Made by a program: the position numbers and the translations under genes. From Stemphylium vesicarium (Eukaryota; Ascomycota; Dothideomycetes; Pleosporales; Pleosporaceae): DNA of 41,238 nt. Position 1 is the first letter of the stretch. Each line of letters begins with the position of its first letter. The notes below the pieces were generated by a model. It did not search any database. It was not told the origin of the DNA and saw only the letters and a list, made by a program, of their open reading frames with translations. The DNA is taken from assembly GCA_004380135.1 (NCBI GenBank), contig QXCR01000208.1, forward strand, positions 1 to 41,238. Direction: 5' to 3'. Of the stretch, positions 9,997-21,016 are shown piece after piece.

Positions 9997-12096
9997 CAAT
10001 AGGGTGACAAAAAGAAAACAACTTAAAAAAATTAACCTTTTTTGAAGCTGTATATCTCGACAAGTAGACTAGATATAGCTAAATTTTTGGTGTTTTAAAA
10101 AGTTAAGAACTTTTTGTCTAGGTCAGCTACTTTAGACGATTGCTTAGTAAGCAAATAGAGAATTTGAATTAGCCTTAAACATAGAGTATAAAAAAACTCT
10201 CGCTTAGTCTAGCTATAACTTTTTATCTAGCGTAAAAAAAGTTCTAAAGGAAATTTACGTATTACTAGCTTACGTTAAGATTATGTAAGTAAAATCTCGG
10301 CCTTCTAGTTTATCTAAGTAAAGTTTTAAAAATAGTTAAAGAAAAAGTACGCTAAAAAAAGACGCTAAAATTACGTAAGCTTCTTTTAGTCTAATTCTAT
10401 ATAGTCTTCTCTCTCTAAGTCTAATTTTTCTCTTCTATATTTCCTTTCTATATTTATAGAACTTTTAAAATTTAAAAAAGAAGTTTATACTTTATCTTTA
10501 TAATAACTCTCTACTAGTACTATTAGTACTATACTAGAAAAGCCTTCTAGATCTATTATAGACGCCTTATAACATATTAAAAAGAAAAAAAATACTTCTA
10601 CTACTTCTTTAAAGTCTAAATTAGGTTACCCTTCTAAGATCTCTAAAAGAGCTACTAGAGTAGTTAATATAGATCTAGAACGTAGTCCTAAAAAGACTAA
10701 TCGCCGTATTCTAGAAGAAAATAGTTGAAAGTTTTCTACTAGAAGCCTATAACGCCTATTAAAAGTAGAGAAATACTCTATTTCTACTACTAAGAAAAAA
10801 TAGCTTTTAAATAAAGAAAAAGCTAGTAACTATAAGAAGTACGCTAAGAAGACGATTAAAATTTTAAAATTTATAAACTTTACTAAAGTTGTATTTTTAG
10901 ACGAATCTTCTATATAGCGTAGGTATAGTGCTAGGTAAGAATATATTAGAAAGAGAAGAAATAAGAGAACTAGGCCTTAATAAGTCTCTATAACTAATTT
11001 AAGTAAGTTTAAAAAAATTCTAATAGGCTATATTTTTCTCCTAAAAATGTAATACTTTTCAATTTTTTAAAATATTTTTATCTAGCTTACTAACTAAGTT
11101 ATAGCCCGCGATATTACCATCTCTATTTAGGGAGCTATTTAGTTAGGTAGAAGATCTAAGTTATATATTATAAAGACACTATAAGATATAAGAAGCTTTA
11201 TAAATATAAAATATATATAAGAAGTTTTAATTCCTATAGTTAAACCCCTATTAAAAAGAGGTAAGAAAGCTCTTATTTATTTTTAAGTTTAAAAGACTAT
11301 AACTTAGCTAATGCTTAATATTTTCTAAAAGTTTTTTAATATCTAGAAAGCTAATATATTATTCTATCTAGGGTAGAAATTTTAGTAAGACAACGCTAAG
11401 ATCCATAAAATACTAGTAGTTATTTCTTAGTTTTTAAGAAATAGAATTCCTCTCTTTAAGCATCCTACCTATAGCCTAAATCTAAATCTTATAGAAAACG
11501 TTTAGAGCTTACTTAAGAATAGGCTAGTAAGAAGGCCTAGTGCCTCTTTAGGCCTAGGTGCTAGTATAAACGTAGTAAAATTATTTAAAAAAGCAATTTT
11601 AGAAGAGTAGGAATAAATACCGCAAGAAGCGATAGATAACTATATTACATCTTTACCTAGACGTTATGAGGTAGTTAAGCTAGCTAAAGGCTAGTATACT
11701 AAGTACTAGTTACTAGATCTAGCTACTTTAATATACTAAAAGCTAAAAAAATAACTTCTTTATCTAACTACTATAGAAATATATAAAAAATCTCTTATTA
11801 AAGATATGTTATACAACTATATGTATATAATAGCATATTAGACTTTTAGCAAAATAGATACTATAAATAAAAAGTTATAGCTTAGAAACGAGAGAGCTTT
11901 TTAGTAGGCTCTAACACTACTAAAGTTACGCTAGTAAGAGCTTACTAAGCAACTATTAAAAGACATTAATCTAAAGGATAAGTTCTAAGCTTTCTAAAAC
12001 ACTAAAGATCTTAACTATAGCTAGTCTACTTGTCTAGATATATAGCTTTAAAAAAGGTTACATTTTTAAGGTTGTTTTTCTTTTGTCACCCTACTG
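9997..12096 (+). mobile_element. Tc1/mariner-type DD34E DNA transposon inside copia D
   Basis: 2100-bp element flanked by TA duplications (9995-9996, 12097-12098). The ends are inverted: the left starts CAATAGGGTGACAAAA and the right, read inward, starts CAGTAGGGTGACAAAA; similarity continues inward for about 90 bp, including TCTAGACAAGTAGACTA-like sequence. The right TIR is less mutated than the left. It contains a plus-strand transposase frame broken only by RIP stops. It interrupts the copia pol of D, so it inserted after D. Confidence 0.87.
10400..11990 (+). pseudogene. Tc1-type (DDE_3) transposase
   Basis: The transposase would cut at the TIRs and join the element to a TA target. Catalytic residues are visible in one frame: first Asp in FLDES at 10900-10902, second Asp in QDNAKIH context at 11389-11391, Glu in IENV at 11494-11496. 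The last two are separated by exactly 34 residues (DD34E). The block KHPTYSLNLNLIEN matches the Tc1 motif HPxYSPDLNPIE with Pro to Leu changes from CCA to CTA. Downstream, SLLKNRLVRRPSASLG and ITSLPRRYEVVK are clean. The first-to-second Asp distance is 163 codons, longer than I expect for Tc1 relatives. The N-terminal HTH part is too degraded to delimit. Stops are TAG/TAA at Gln and Trp positions. Confidence 0.8.
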
Positions 12097-12098
12097 TA

Positions 12099-12990
12099 TT
12101 AGGAGCTAGCGGAGCTTCTCTAGATTTAATACCTTCTTTATTAAATTTAGCTAGTAATCTACTAATATATTTTTCTTAGGTTAAATATAGAGATCTTATT
12201 ACTCTATTTTAATAGATCTCTACTTTAAGATACTCTTTTATTTTACCTAGGTTCTTTATTTCTAAAGTATAAATAGAACTAAGCTCTTTAAATATACTAT
12301 CTATTATTTACTTACTTTGTATAAATATTAATAGATTGTCTACGTAAGTAGCTATTATAATCTTTTTACTAGTACTTATTTAGGTAGTAGTATTAGTTTA
12401 TAAAGGAGTAAAGTCTAGTTTATCTAACAGACTAGCTAGTAGTCTTTACTACTATCTAGAGGCTTATTCTAGACTATATAGTGCCTTTTTTAGTAAGTAA
12501 ATATAATTAAGATAGCTAGAGCTAATAAAGCCTTTAGGTTATTCTATATAAATAGTAGTATTTATTAGAGTATTAGGGAAAGCTTATTTAATATCCTAAT
12601 TATAGATTTCCTAATCTAGAGTACTAAATACTACTAATAGTAGTCTTATTATACTAGGCTTACTAGTATTTATAAAGATTTCTTTAAAGTTTAGATCTTT
12701 TTCTTATAGAAAACCTTTAGCTACCTATCTAGCCTTATAGATTTAGCTATTTACTTTATATTTCTTATTTAATATCTATTACCCTTTTAGAACTAGGTAA
12801 TTACTAAGTCTAGATACTAGTAACTAAGTATTATTATTATAGAGCTATTCTATTTCTAGTTTTATTATAGCTAAATAGTTATTCTTTTCTTTATACTTTA
12901 GAACTTCTTTAAAGTTTTTAAAATATTTCTCTATTTTACTAGTATAATATACTTTCTCTACTATATTAGAAGTGGCTATACTAATATTAA
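12099..12990 (-). pseudogene. copia D pol, reverse transcriptase
   Basis: Minus-strand frame matching the copia reverse transcriptase (RVT_2). The catalytic box reads YVDN at 12335-12346 (YVDD in the family), followed by LLIF. Upstream on the minus strand are pieces such as AKVARG-like and QEIYNQDI-like blocks and AFPNT in the palm, and downstream EYL.VEI. Several TAG stops replace Gln or Trp. The domain is contiguous with the RNase H fragment at 9132-9994 once the Tc1 transposon is removed. Confidence 0.8.
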
Positions 12991-14430
12991 GAGTACTTTC
13001 TCTTAGCTTACTATTTTCTTTATCCTTTTTATTATTAATAACTACTTTAAGATAAGTTTTAATAACCTTTTTATTAGTACTATATTAATTAACTATAGTA
13101 GCTGTTAATACTATCTTACTAAATTTATCTCTTATCTTTAGATTCTCTTAGCTAAGATCTTTTAAAGGCCTATAGTAAGTTCTTTTTACTACTTTAATAT
13201 CTCTAGCTAAAGTAATTTTATAAAATTTAAGATCTAGAAGATAATATAGATTATTACTTATATAACCTATTAAATAGTATAGTTTAGACCTAGTATTTAG
13301 TTTATATAAAAACTCTTTAAATTCTTTTTTATAGCTTAAAGATGCCTAGATCTTTATATTAGCTATATTAGACTTAGCTTTATATTTAGCCTTATAAGGC
13401 GTTTTAAAATTAATAGAACTATTTAGTATTCTATTATAGAAATATATAGTAGATATTAAAGCCTCTACCTATAGCTTTTTTAGTAGTTTAGACTTAAATA
13501 ATAAAGCTCTTACTTTATTAAATAAAGTTCTATTTATAAACTCTAACTCTCTCTTAGCTTTAAGATTAAAAAAAGGTGTAAATCTAAAGATAAATTCTTT
13601 ATCTTTAGCTAAATCTAATAGATCTTTTATATTTAGTTTTTTATTTACTTAAATTAGCTTAAGCCTTTTATTATTATATACTTTAACTCTATTAATAAAT
13701 TCTTTAATAAGTTAAATTAGTTTTATTCTATTTTTAAGTAGTTCTATCTCTAGATAATTTATCTTATAATCTAGAAAAGTAATATAATACTTATAGCCTC
13801 TATTAGTTATAAGCTTAATTAGTTTTCTTAGATCTATATAGACTAGATTTCTAAAATTATTAACTTTAGTAGTAATAAAGTCTCTACTAATAATACTAAT
13901 TTACTTACTTTCTAGATAGATAATATAGTCTATAAAGTCTTTACTAGTATCTATTTTAAAGCCTAAACCTTCTATATTAGGTAATAACTTACTAAGACTA
14001 TTCTTACTAATATATTCTAGTCTTTTATATAGTAGAGTAGTATTATTAAGAGTCTTAATAGAAGTATTTAAGACTTTTATACTCTTATCTCTATTACTAT
14101 AAGTAGTAAAAATAGTAATATTTCTAGTATAGTATCTTAAAGCTAGAATCTTATTATTCTTATAGACTTAGTATTCTTTTCTAGTAAATTTAAACTCTAC
14201 TCTTTTATTAATAGCTTAGTAGACGCTTAGATATTAGTAGTATATCTTTAAGTACTATAGGCGTATTAGTACTAGTAAAGATAATAGCTATATTACTTTT
14301 AGCTTTTACTTTAAGTAGAGTATTAGTATTACTCTACTTAATATAGGTATTATTAATTAGCTTAAGGTTAAGAAAAAGATCTTCTCTAGAGTATATATAA
14401 TAGCTAGTACTACTATCTAGTACCTATATA
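12991..14430 (-). pseudogene. copia D pol, protease and integrase
   Basis: The aspartic protease site reads VLDSSTSYYI on the minus strand with the Asp at 14415-14417. The family motif is VLDSGTSxHI, so the Gly is Ser and the His is Tyr, both RIP-type changes. The integrase region follows toward lower coordinates and is heavily mutated; I can place it by position between PR and RT but cannot point to all three catalytic residues. Protease before integrase before RT is the Ty1/copia order. Confidence 0.7.
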
Positions 14431-14499
14431 ATCTTATTACTAGTAGAAGATTCTTTAGTACTTTCTATATTATTAATTTAAATAATAGTACTATTAAGA

Positions 14500-16095
14500 C
14501 TACTTTATTCTACTATATTAATAGACTTAAGCTACTTCTTATTACTACGTTTCTTTTTATAATATATATTATCTATATATCTACTTCTATTATAATAAGG
14601 GTAATATTTACTACTTTTATTTATATTTAAAGATATTGCTATATCTTTATTAGTAATCTATTTATTAGAAATACTATTCTTTAAAGATTTATTTAAATAT
14701 AGACGTCTAGACTTATTAAGAATTTAGCTAAATATAAGATTTAGATTAATTAGCTTATCTAGTCTTAAATCTTAAGTAATAATAGTTACTAAATATTTAA
14801 AATTATTATTTAGATTATTTAGTACTATAGTAATAATAAACTTTAATAGTAGAGAGATATCTCTAGCTTCTAGGCTATTAAGTAGTCTTTTAATCTTCTA
14901 TAAATATACTTCTATATTATTATTATAGCTAATTAACGTAGTATTAATAAGTTCTTTACTTAGTAAAAAATTACTACTAAAACCTTTTACCTAATATAGA
15001 GATTTAAGATTATCTTATAGTAGAAATAGTAATTTAATCTCTTTAGTTTATAGAAGCGGGCTATTATCTAGACTTAATCTAATAATAGAGAATACTTTAC
15101 TTTCTTATTCTTTTAAATTATCTAATTTCTCTTATATAAAATTAGATAAGTTTAATTAAGAAGAATTTATTATTATAATAGAATAGTAGCCTTCTTTAAC
15201 TAAGAGAGACTCTACTCTTAAAGCCTAAATATTATAATTAGAGCTACCTACTAACTTAGGCACTCTAAAAATACTACTTTTAGCTATTATAGCTACTACT
15301 CTTACGTCTAGACAAAGTAGATCGCTATTATCTAGAGATAGCAAATAGCTAGAACTTGTATATAGTCTTATTATAATAGAAAGCTATAGTTACTATTCTT
15401 ACGAGCACTAGTGGCTATTAAAGAACTCTAGCTATAGATTAAATTATAATAAGCTAATAAGATCTAGCTTTAATAATGCCGAAAAACGTAGCACTGATAG
15501 GCCGAAATCCTAGCCAAAATAGTACCGAAAACGTAGTACTATTACCTAAAAGTAGTATTATATCACCTATAGTAATTGCTTATTACTCTAGTAAAGGTTG
15601 CTAGTCTTCCTAGAGGCTAACTTATTAGCTAGTTACTAAGTAAGAGTTTTAGCTCTATCTAGTAACTATACGCTTTACTAAAAGCTATTACTAAAAAGCT
15701 TTAATAAATAATTACTATAGTAGCCTACTATAAGTTTACCTTAAGTATAGGATTACCTAGAGCCTTATACTAGTATTACTACTAATATCTCCCCTCTACC
15801 TTTTAATAATAGTTTAGTATAGCTTAATAAGTTAATCTAAACTTATTATAGTCTTACGTAAGGTAATTAGTAGGTTAGAGATAGTTTCTTAGTAACTAGG
15901 GTTACTAAATTACTTAGATCCTAGTAGGTTAAGACTATACGCTAGAATACTACTACTATAGCTTATAGATAATAGTTATAATACTATACTCTAATTACTA
16001 TAGTCTCGTAATAACTCTATTCCTAAAGGGTCTAATTTAGGCTTATAACCTATAAAAAAGATATAATAGAGGATAACTAATACTATTAGTAATAG
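14500..16095 (-). pseudogene. copia D gag and 5' untranslated region
   Basis: Gag with a CCHC zinc knuckle at 14562-14603 (minus strand), spacing C-x2-C-x4-H-x4-C, now Y-x2-Y-x4-Y-x4-Y. A basic stretch YKKKRSNKK follows. The N-terminal part is a degraded frame toward 15200. The region from about 15480 to the 5' LTR is non-coding leader as far as I can see. The primer binding site next to the 5' LTR (left of 16096 on the plus strand) is not recognisable. Confidence 0.65.
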
Positions 16096-16393
16096 TATTA
16101 GTAATAGTAGAAGATAAAAACTAGAGTTAAAAGTATCTCTAATAGATATATATAGAGGGGAGTTAGACACTAAGGTATTATTACTATCTACTCCTTATTA
16201 TATATAAATGCTACGTTATCTAGAATATTCTTTCTTACTAATAGATAATCTAGGTATACGTAACCTATCCGTCATAGATTACGTGTATAAGAATGTAATA
16301 GCTATAGTAGTGCTATTCTAGCTAAAAGAGTACTAGTGCTTACTTAAGCTTACTTAAGACTTACTTAAGCTTAATTAAGCTTACATTCTAATA
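16096..16393 (-). repeat. 5' LTR of copia D
   Basis: Direct repeat of 8837-9131 with TATTAG...CTAATA ends. It is followed at once by GTAAG and an unrelated antisense LTR. The 3-bp length difference from its partner comes from small indels in the AAGCTTA-rich end. Confidence 0.8.
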
Positions 16394-16788
16394 GTAAGCC
16401 TATAGAGTTTTCTAGAAACTAAATAGAATAGTAAGTATTTAGGTAAAAATAATTTAATTCTATATAAATAATAGAATAACTAGTAAATAATTTAAGTAAG
16501 AGATAAAATTATAAAATTTAACTCTAATAAGAGAAATAACAAAATCTTCTTATTCTTATATCCTTATTACTAAGTTCTATAATCTCTTATACCTCCCTAC
16601 TAAGTAGAAGGTTTAGAAGAGCGCTAGCCTCTCTTTATATAGTAGCCTCTTAGAAGTTCTATCTTAGTGGGATACTAATTACGTAATCCGCGCGCTCTAC
16701 GCTAATTTTACCTAGTAGTCTGTGCGACTATTAGCTACTAATATCGCATCCTTCGTCGAGAAGAGGTCTTTGCTTGTTATCTATAACA
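16394..16788 (-). repeat. RIP-degraded antisense LTR of the family seen at 40941
   Basis: From 16788 leftwards this is the reverse complement of the LTR starting at 40941. Clear matches include TGTGCGACTATTAGC, ATATCGCATCCTTCGTCG and CTTTGCTTGTTATCTATAACA-type sequence, with transitions only; they are traceable to about 16507, where the window-end copy runs out. The right boundary is TATAACA at 16788. The left boundary is unknown because the reference copy is incomplete. It cuts into pogo fragment G on its right. No internal retrotransposon sequence is attached, so it is probably a solo LTR. Confidence 0.75.
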
Positions 16789-16791
16789 ATA

Positions 16792-17410
16792 AGTAGAGGA
16801 TACTATAGGAGAATCTAGAGATAATTGGCGCATAGTTTAAGCTAGTAGAGGCCATAAAAGCTAAGTATAGCGTGCACGACTATAACGTACATAATCTTAA
16901 TAAGATTAGCTTCTAGATAGGTATTATTAGCTCAATAAAGGTTATTATAGGCGTAGAGAGATATACTTAACTTACGCTTATTTAGATAAGTAATTATAAG
17001 AAGGTAATAGTTATCTAGAGCGTCTATACTACTAAATATTTTCCTCTACCTTATATTATCTATAAAGAAAACCTTTATCTCTTTATATAATATAAGGAGA
17101 TAGATATGCTATATAATTATAAGCTCTTAGTCTTTAAGAATAGCTAAATAAATAATATACTTAGTCTAGAGTAATTAAAGCACTTTAACCCGCACATAAA
17201 GGCGTATAAGTTAGAGGTATATAGACTCCTTATTTTAGATAGCTATAAGAGCTACCTTAACTAAAATTTAAAGGACTACTACTTTAAAAATATAGTTCTT
17301 ACCCTCTATATACTGCATTACTTATTATATATCCTTTAGCTACTTGATATAGTCTACTTCTCGCTATTAAAGTACAAGTGCTCTCTTAACGCGTATAAGA
17401 CTTAGTTATA
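16792..17410 (+). pseudogene. Fot1/pogo-type transposase fragment G (DDE core)
   Basis: Plus-strand fragment of a pogo-like DDE_1 transposase, collinear with the transposase of copy J. The first catalytic position is at 16899-16901, now AAT (Asn) where the family has Asp. The second Asp, in LILDS, is intact at 17238-17240, and the third, in LLDIV, is intact at 17346-17348. Second and third are separated by exactly 35 residues, the DD35D spacing of Fot1/pogo. Other legible blocks are SFQIGI-like (Gln now a stop), VYTTKYFP and EIDMLYNYKL. The N-terminal HTH part has been replaced by the antisense LTR on the left, and the C-terminal zinc knuckle is lost on the right. Confidence 0.8.
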
Positions 17411-17483
17411 TATAAGTCCTTTACTTAATTAGCTATTGTAATTAGTAATAGCTTCTCTTGATTTATGAAAGGTATTAAGCATA

Positions 17484-17545
17484 ACATAAAGCACCACCAA
17501 GACGGCCACACCACCGAGTCGGCTACTTTTCCTTAGCATTACTCT
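17484..17545 (+). repeat. Orphan pogo TIR (family of copy J)
   Basis: Starts ACATAAAGCACC after TA (17482-17483) and contains two ~16-nt units ending CGGCCAC / CGGCTAC at a 17-bp period, then TTTTCCTTAGC. This is the TIR of copy J with light RIP. Sequence right of 17545 does not match the pogo interior and no partner TIR lies near, so it is a remnant created by deletion or recombination. Confidence 0.7.
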
Positions 17546-17770
17546 TTCTCTAATAAATATATAAAATCGAAACATATTAATACAATAAATAGTAGAGATA
17601 AAAGCTTATAATTAGATCTTTCTAATAAGTTATAAATTACCTAAATAGGCCTAATATAGCTTAATTAATAGATTAAAAAAGATAGAGATCTCGCTTTAGC
17701 TCTAATCCCTATATTAAGTAATTACTAGAGCTAAATACCTCTAAAACTTATTCTATATATTATATATATA
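17546..17770. other. AT-rich spacer, nothing recognised
   Basis: 225 bp of RIP-like sequence ending in an alternating TA run just before the gypsy C 5' LTR. No frame, terminal repeat or similarity to other parts of the window was found. Confidence 0.5.
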
Positions 17771-18027
17771 TGTCACGGTAACCACCGTGGTTCCCTTGAC
17801 ACCCGAACGCTCTACAACGCCGGGTGCTCCGGAAGCACCTGGATTCTGCTGATTGGCTAGCCAAGCCCGAGCGCCATACGCACGGGCCTTACACATATTT
17901 CCTTATCGCCTCTACATTCTGCTTCTATTTCTTTACGCAATGTCTTATATTATACTAGATATTATACGTAGCTATAATTAACACTTCTAGTAAGCTCTTA
18001 AACATGTGCTTATAGTATCTTATAATA
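17771..18027 (+). repeat. 5' LTR of gypsy C
   Basis: Starts TGTCACGGTAACC and ends TTATAATA (RIP form of TCGTGACA). It aligns without gaps to 29029-29285. The first 130 bp escaped RIP and include a perfect hairpin CACGGT-AACC-ACCGTG (17774-17789); the last 100 bp are mutated. This is the reverse of the 3' LTR, whose beginning is mutated and whose end is intact. Confidence 0.88.
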
Positions 18028-18149
18028 TAATATTATATTATATTAATCTACTATAACTACCTGTAAATAGCCTAACGCGTTATAGCTAATCTTATATTAG
18101 CTAAACGTAATCTAAGTAGACTTTATATTACTAAGAGTAGACTTAACTA

Positions 18150-19404
18150 TATTAAAGGCTAGTAATAAAGCACTCCTTATTAACTCAACTAAGTAAGAGA
18201 ATTAATATATATAATAGATACTAAAGCTCTATTAAGAGATAAAGACTATTAAAATAGGGTCTTTTTTAGTTATTATTTTATACTAATACTAAAGCTAAAT
18301 AAGTTTATTATAATAAGCTATCTAGATATAGTTTAAAGCTTATAATACTACTAATTATATATTTTAAGAATATGCTCTAAACTAACTATCTATCTAACTC
18401 TTCTTTATTTAATAATTAATAAAATAATCTCTCTATTTTTATCTATAAGCTAAGATATAAGTTAGAGAGAAATACTAATTAATATCTAAATAAGAGACCC
18501 TACCTACTATATACCTACTCTTAAGTAGAGAAGAATACTATAGCTCTTATTAACCTACTTATAGATAGAGATATATATAATGTAGACTAACTTATTACTT
18601 TCTTTAAAGCTATATATAGAGATTCTAATAAAGAACTAATAGTACTAAGCTAACTAAGTAGACTCTATTTAAAGAAGCGTAGCTTTACTTTCTACTTTAT
18701 TAAACTTTAAAAACTAGCTACAAATACTAGATTTAATAAAATTAGTCTTATCACTTCTTTTTATAACTCTCTATCTTATAAACTATAATACGCGATAGTT
18801 AGAGAGATATTACTTAGTAATCTTAATAGCTATGCTAATCTTATCTCTACGTATAATAATAATCTCCGCTTCTTACTAGACCACCTACGCCGTCTCCTAG
18901 TAGCCCACTCTAACGCGATAGATATAGATATAATAAACTACGCTCGCGCTAGCTCTACTAAACGCTAAAAGAGAATTAAGGAAGGCCGCTACTTTAAATG
19001 TTACTAGAAAGGCTATATATTTAGTAATTATAGCGTCTCTTTATCTACTTAATATATCTAATTATATAGCGCTAATAATTAAACTTATATCTACTCTATA
19101 AGATTTAATACTTTAAGATCTTACTAACTCTTTAAATCTTAAAAATAATAGTCTTATAGTTAGTTCTAAAAGAGAAAAGACTTATTTTAAGAATAAGTTA
19201 CTTCTAAGAATTATATATATTAAATATTTATTAAACTTTAGTCTAAATTTTAAACTAGTACTTAATAATACTATATTATTATACGTTATACTATATAGTA
19301 AGATAATATTGAGAGTAATCTTAATATCTTAGTTAATATTAAAGCTACTAGTATTAGAAATATTTATAGAGATCTCGCGCGTAGCTTAAAACTATATTAA
19401 GACT
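18150..19404 (+). pseudogene. gag of gypsy C
   Basis: Capsid and nucleocapsid polyprotein. Legible blocks in one frame include SYKL, YAIVREILLSNLNSYANLISTY and LRFLLDHLRRL near 18770-18895. A CCHC knuckle follows at 18990-19031, C-x2-C-x4-H-x4-C, where only the second Cys (TGT, 18999-19001) survives and the other ligands read TAC/TAT. A basic stretch KRIKEGR precedes it. The region after the knuckle up to the solo LTR probably holds the gag end and the start of pol, but I cannot place the protease site. Confidence 0.73.
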
Positions 19405-19409
19405 TATTA

Positions 19410-19604
19410 TGTGATGGGCTAGGCCCAGAGTAAGGATCCTTGGTGGTACCTCGGTGGTGCCACCTCACATTGCAGGTCGCGGTGGCGACCTTATGTATCA
19501 ACTACGCAACGATATCAGCAGCTCTGATATCTTGTGCCAGCCTTTTTGGCGCGGTGGGCGAGTTGTAGTTGCTTGCTAGGTCCGCTAGGACCCGGCCCGT
19601 TACA
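19410..19604. repeat. Solo LTR, 195 bp, unmutated, TSD TATTA
   Basis: Starts TGTGATGGGCTAGGCCC and ends GGCCCGTTACA, flanked by TATTA on both sides (19405-19409, 19605-19609). The first bases form GGGC-TAG-GCCC (19416-19426). CA and TG are common, so the copy postdates, or was too short for, the RIP that hit gypsy C. No internal sequence: a solo LTR after recombination between two LTRs. Orientation cannot be told without the internal part. Confidence 0.85.
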
Positions 19605-19609
19605 TATTA

Positions 19610-21014
19610 TTTCTTATTATCTACTTAACTAGATTTACTAGAATTATACTTAAAAGTAGAGAAGTATCTTATACTATTACTCTAAAATTATAATATAATA
19701 TTATAATAAGTCTACATAACTCTATATTATAAATACTAGCTAACATAACCTAGTACTTAGATAGCTAAAAATGAATAAATATTAGGTAAATCTAGACTAT
19801 ACTAATAAAAAGTTAGACTTTAACATTTAGTAATATATAGAATATTATCTAAAAGCTACCTAAGTTTCTATCCTTTTATCTTATAGCTAGTAAAGTAATA
19901 ATAATAATATTTACACTTAAACTCTAAAGCTTATATATATACTATAATAATAAATTAACTACTAGCTATCTAAGATAAAGCGCTAGCTAAATAAGTTTAT
20001 ACTTAAACCTATATATAACTCTAACTCTAACTATACCTTATTAATAAATAAGTAATGAAACTTATTAAAGTTATACATAAAACTTAATTTCTACTATATA
20101 GATACTATTCTATTTATAAGCTTAGTACGTAAGAGAGATTATAAGATCTATAACATTAGTCTTACTAATATTATTAAGGCACTAGCTAAAAAGAGTATAC
20201 TTCTCTATTTATTAAAGTTCCTTTTAAGTATTATAATTTTATAAATATCTTTTTATAAAAGAACTCTAAAAATTACCTTAATAATATTTATATAACTATA
20301 AGATTAAACTAGTACTTAGTAAAGTATATAGATTTAATTTACTATATAGTGAATCTTAGAATAAACTCAAACTACTATATAAGTACTTTAATGATTATCT
20401 TCTAAAGAGATATATTTATATAAGCTTTTCTTTTATTATCTTTATTATTATCTTCTTTAAGAAATCTAGTAGTAGATTATACTTTTATATTAGTTACTAT
20501 ACCCTAAATACTATTTTTATTAAAGATAATTATTTAGTTCTATTAATCTAAGAGACTTTAAGCTAACTAAGTAGGGCTAAGTATTATATAAAACTTAATA
20601 TTATTACTATCCTTAAATAATTAAAAATATTTAAAGGGAATAAATATCTAATAGCTTTTTATACTTAATATAGGCTATTTAAATACTTAATAATACCTTT
20701 TAGACGAGCTAATATACAAAGTATATTCTAATACTTTATAAATAATAAATTATGCATTTCTTAGACGTCTTCTATACTATCTATCTTTAAAATATCTTAA
20801 TTTATAGTAAGAATCTCTATAAGTATAAGAAGTATATATAATCTATTCTAAATACTCTTTAAGAAGCTAGACTCTAGCTAGACGTAGATAAATATCAATT
20901 TTACTAGACTAAAGTAACTTACCTTAGCTATATAGTTAGAGTAGATAGAATATAAATAGACTTAAAGAAGGTATAAGCTATTATAAACTAGGAGTATCTA
21001 AATAATATTCAAGA
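19610..21014 (+). pseudogene. gypsy C pol, protease/reverse transcriptase segment
   Basis: The reverse transcriptase is at about 20430-20860. Legible blocks are KDNYLVLLI, KYLI.PFRRANIQS (family: PFGLxNAPxTFQ) and the catalytic region YL-stop-N at 20782-20793 followed by ILIYSKNLY (family: YLDDILIYS). The second half of the palm is intact in frame apart from RIP stops. The protease should lie within 19610-20300, but I could not identify its active site. The frame continues after pogo E at 22866. Confidence 0.77.
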
Positions 21015-21016
21015 TA

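Larger units (their letters stand above)
8837..16393 (-). mobile_element. Ty1/copia retrotransposon D, antisense, interrupted by Tc1
   Basis: Two similar ~296-bp LTRs (8837-9131 and 16096-16393) enclose a gag-pol read on the minus strand, so the right LTR is the 5' one. The domain order on the minus strand is gag knuckle, protease, integrase region, RT, RNase H, i.e. integrase before RT, the copia order. A polypurine tract reads AAGGGGGCG on the minus strand, immediately before the left (3') LTR. A DD34E Tc1 transposon sits at 9997-12096 between RT and RNase H. Flanking 5-mers differ (ATACG left, GTAAG right), so no intact target duplication is seen. Removing D and its Tc1 does not rejoin gypsy A sequence. 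Confidence 0.87.

Noticed and set aside
16394..16793. GTAAG / ATAAG as target duplication of the antisense LTR
   Set aside because: GTAAG is followed by CCTAT, not by a TG/TA LTR start, so the left LTR boundary cannot be there; similarity is probably chance in this composition.
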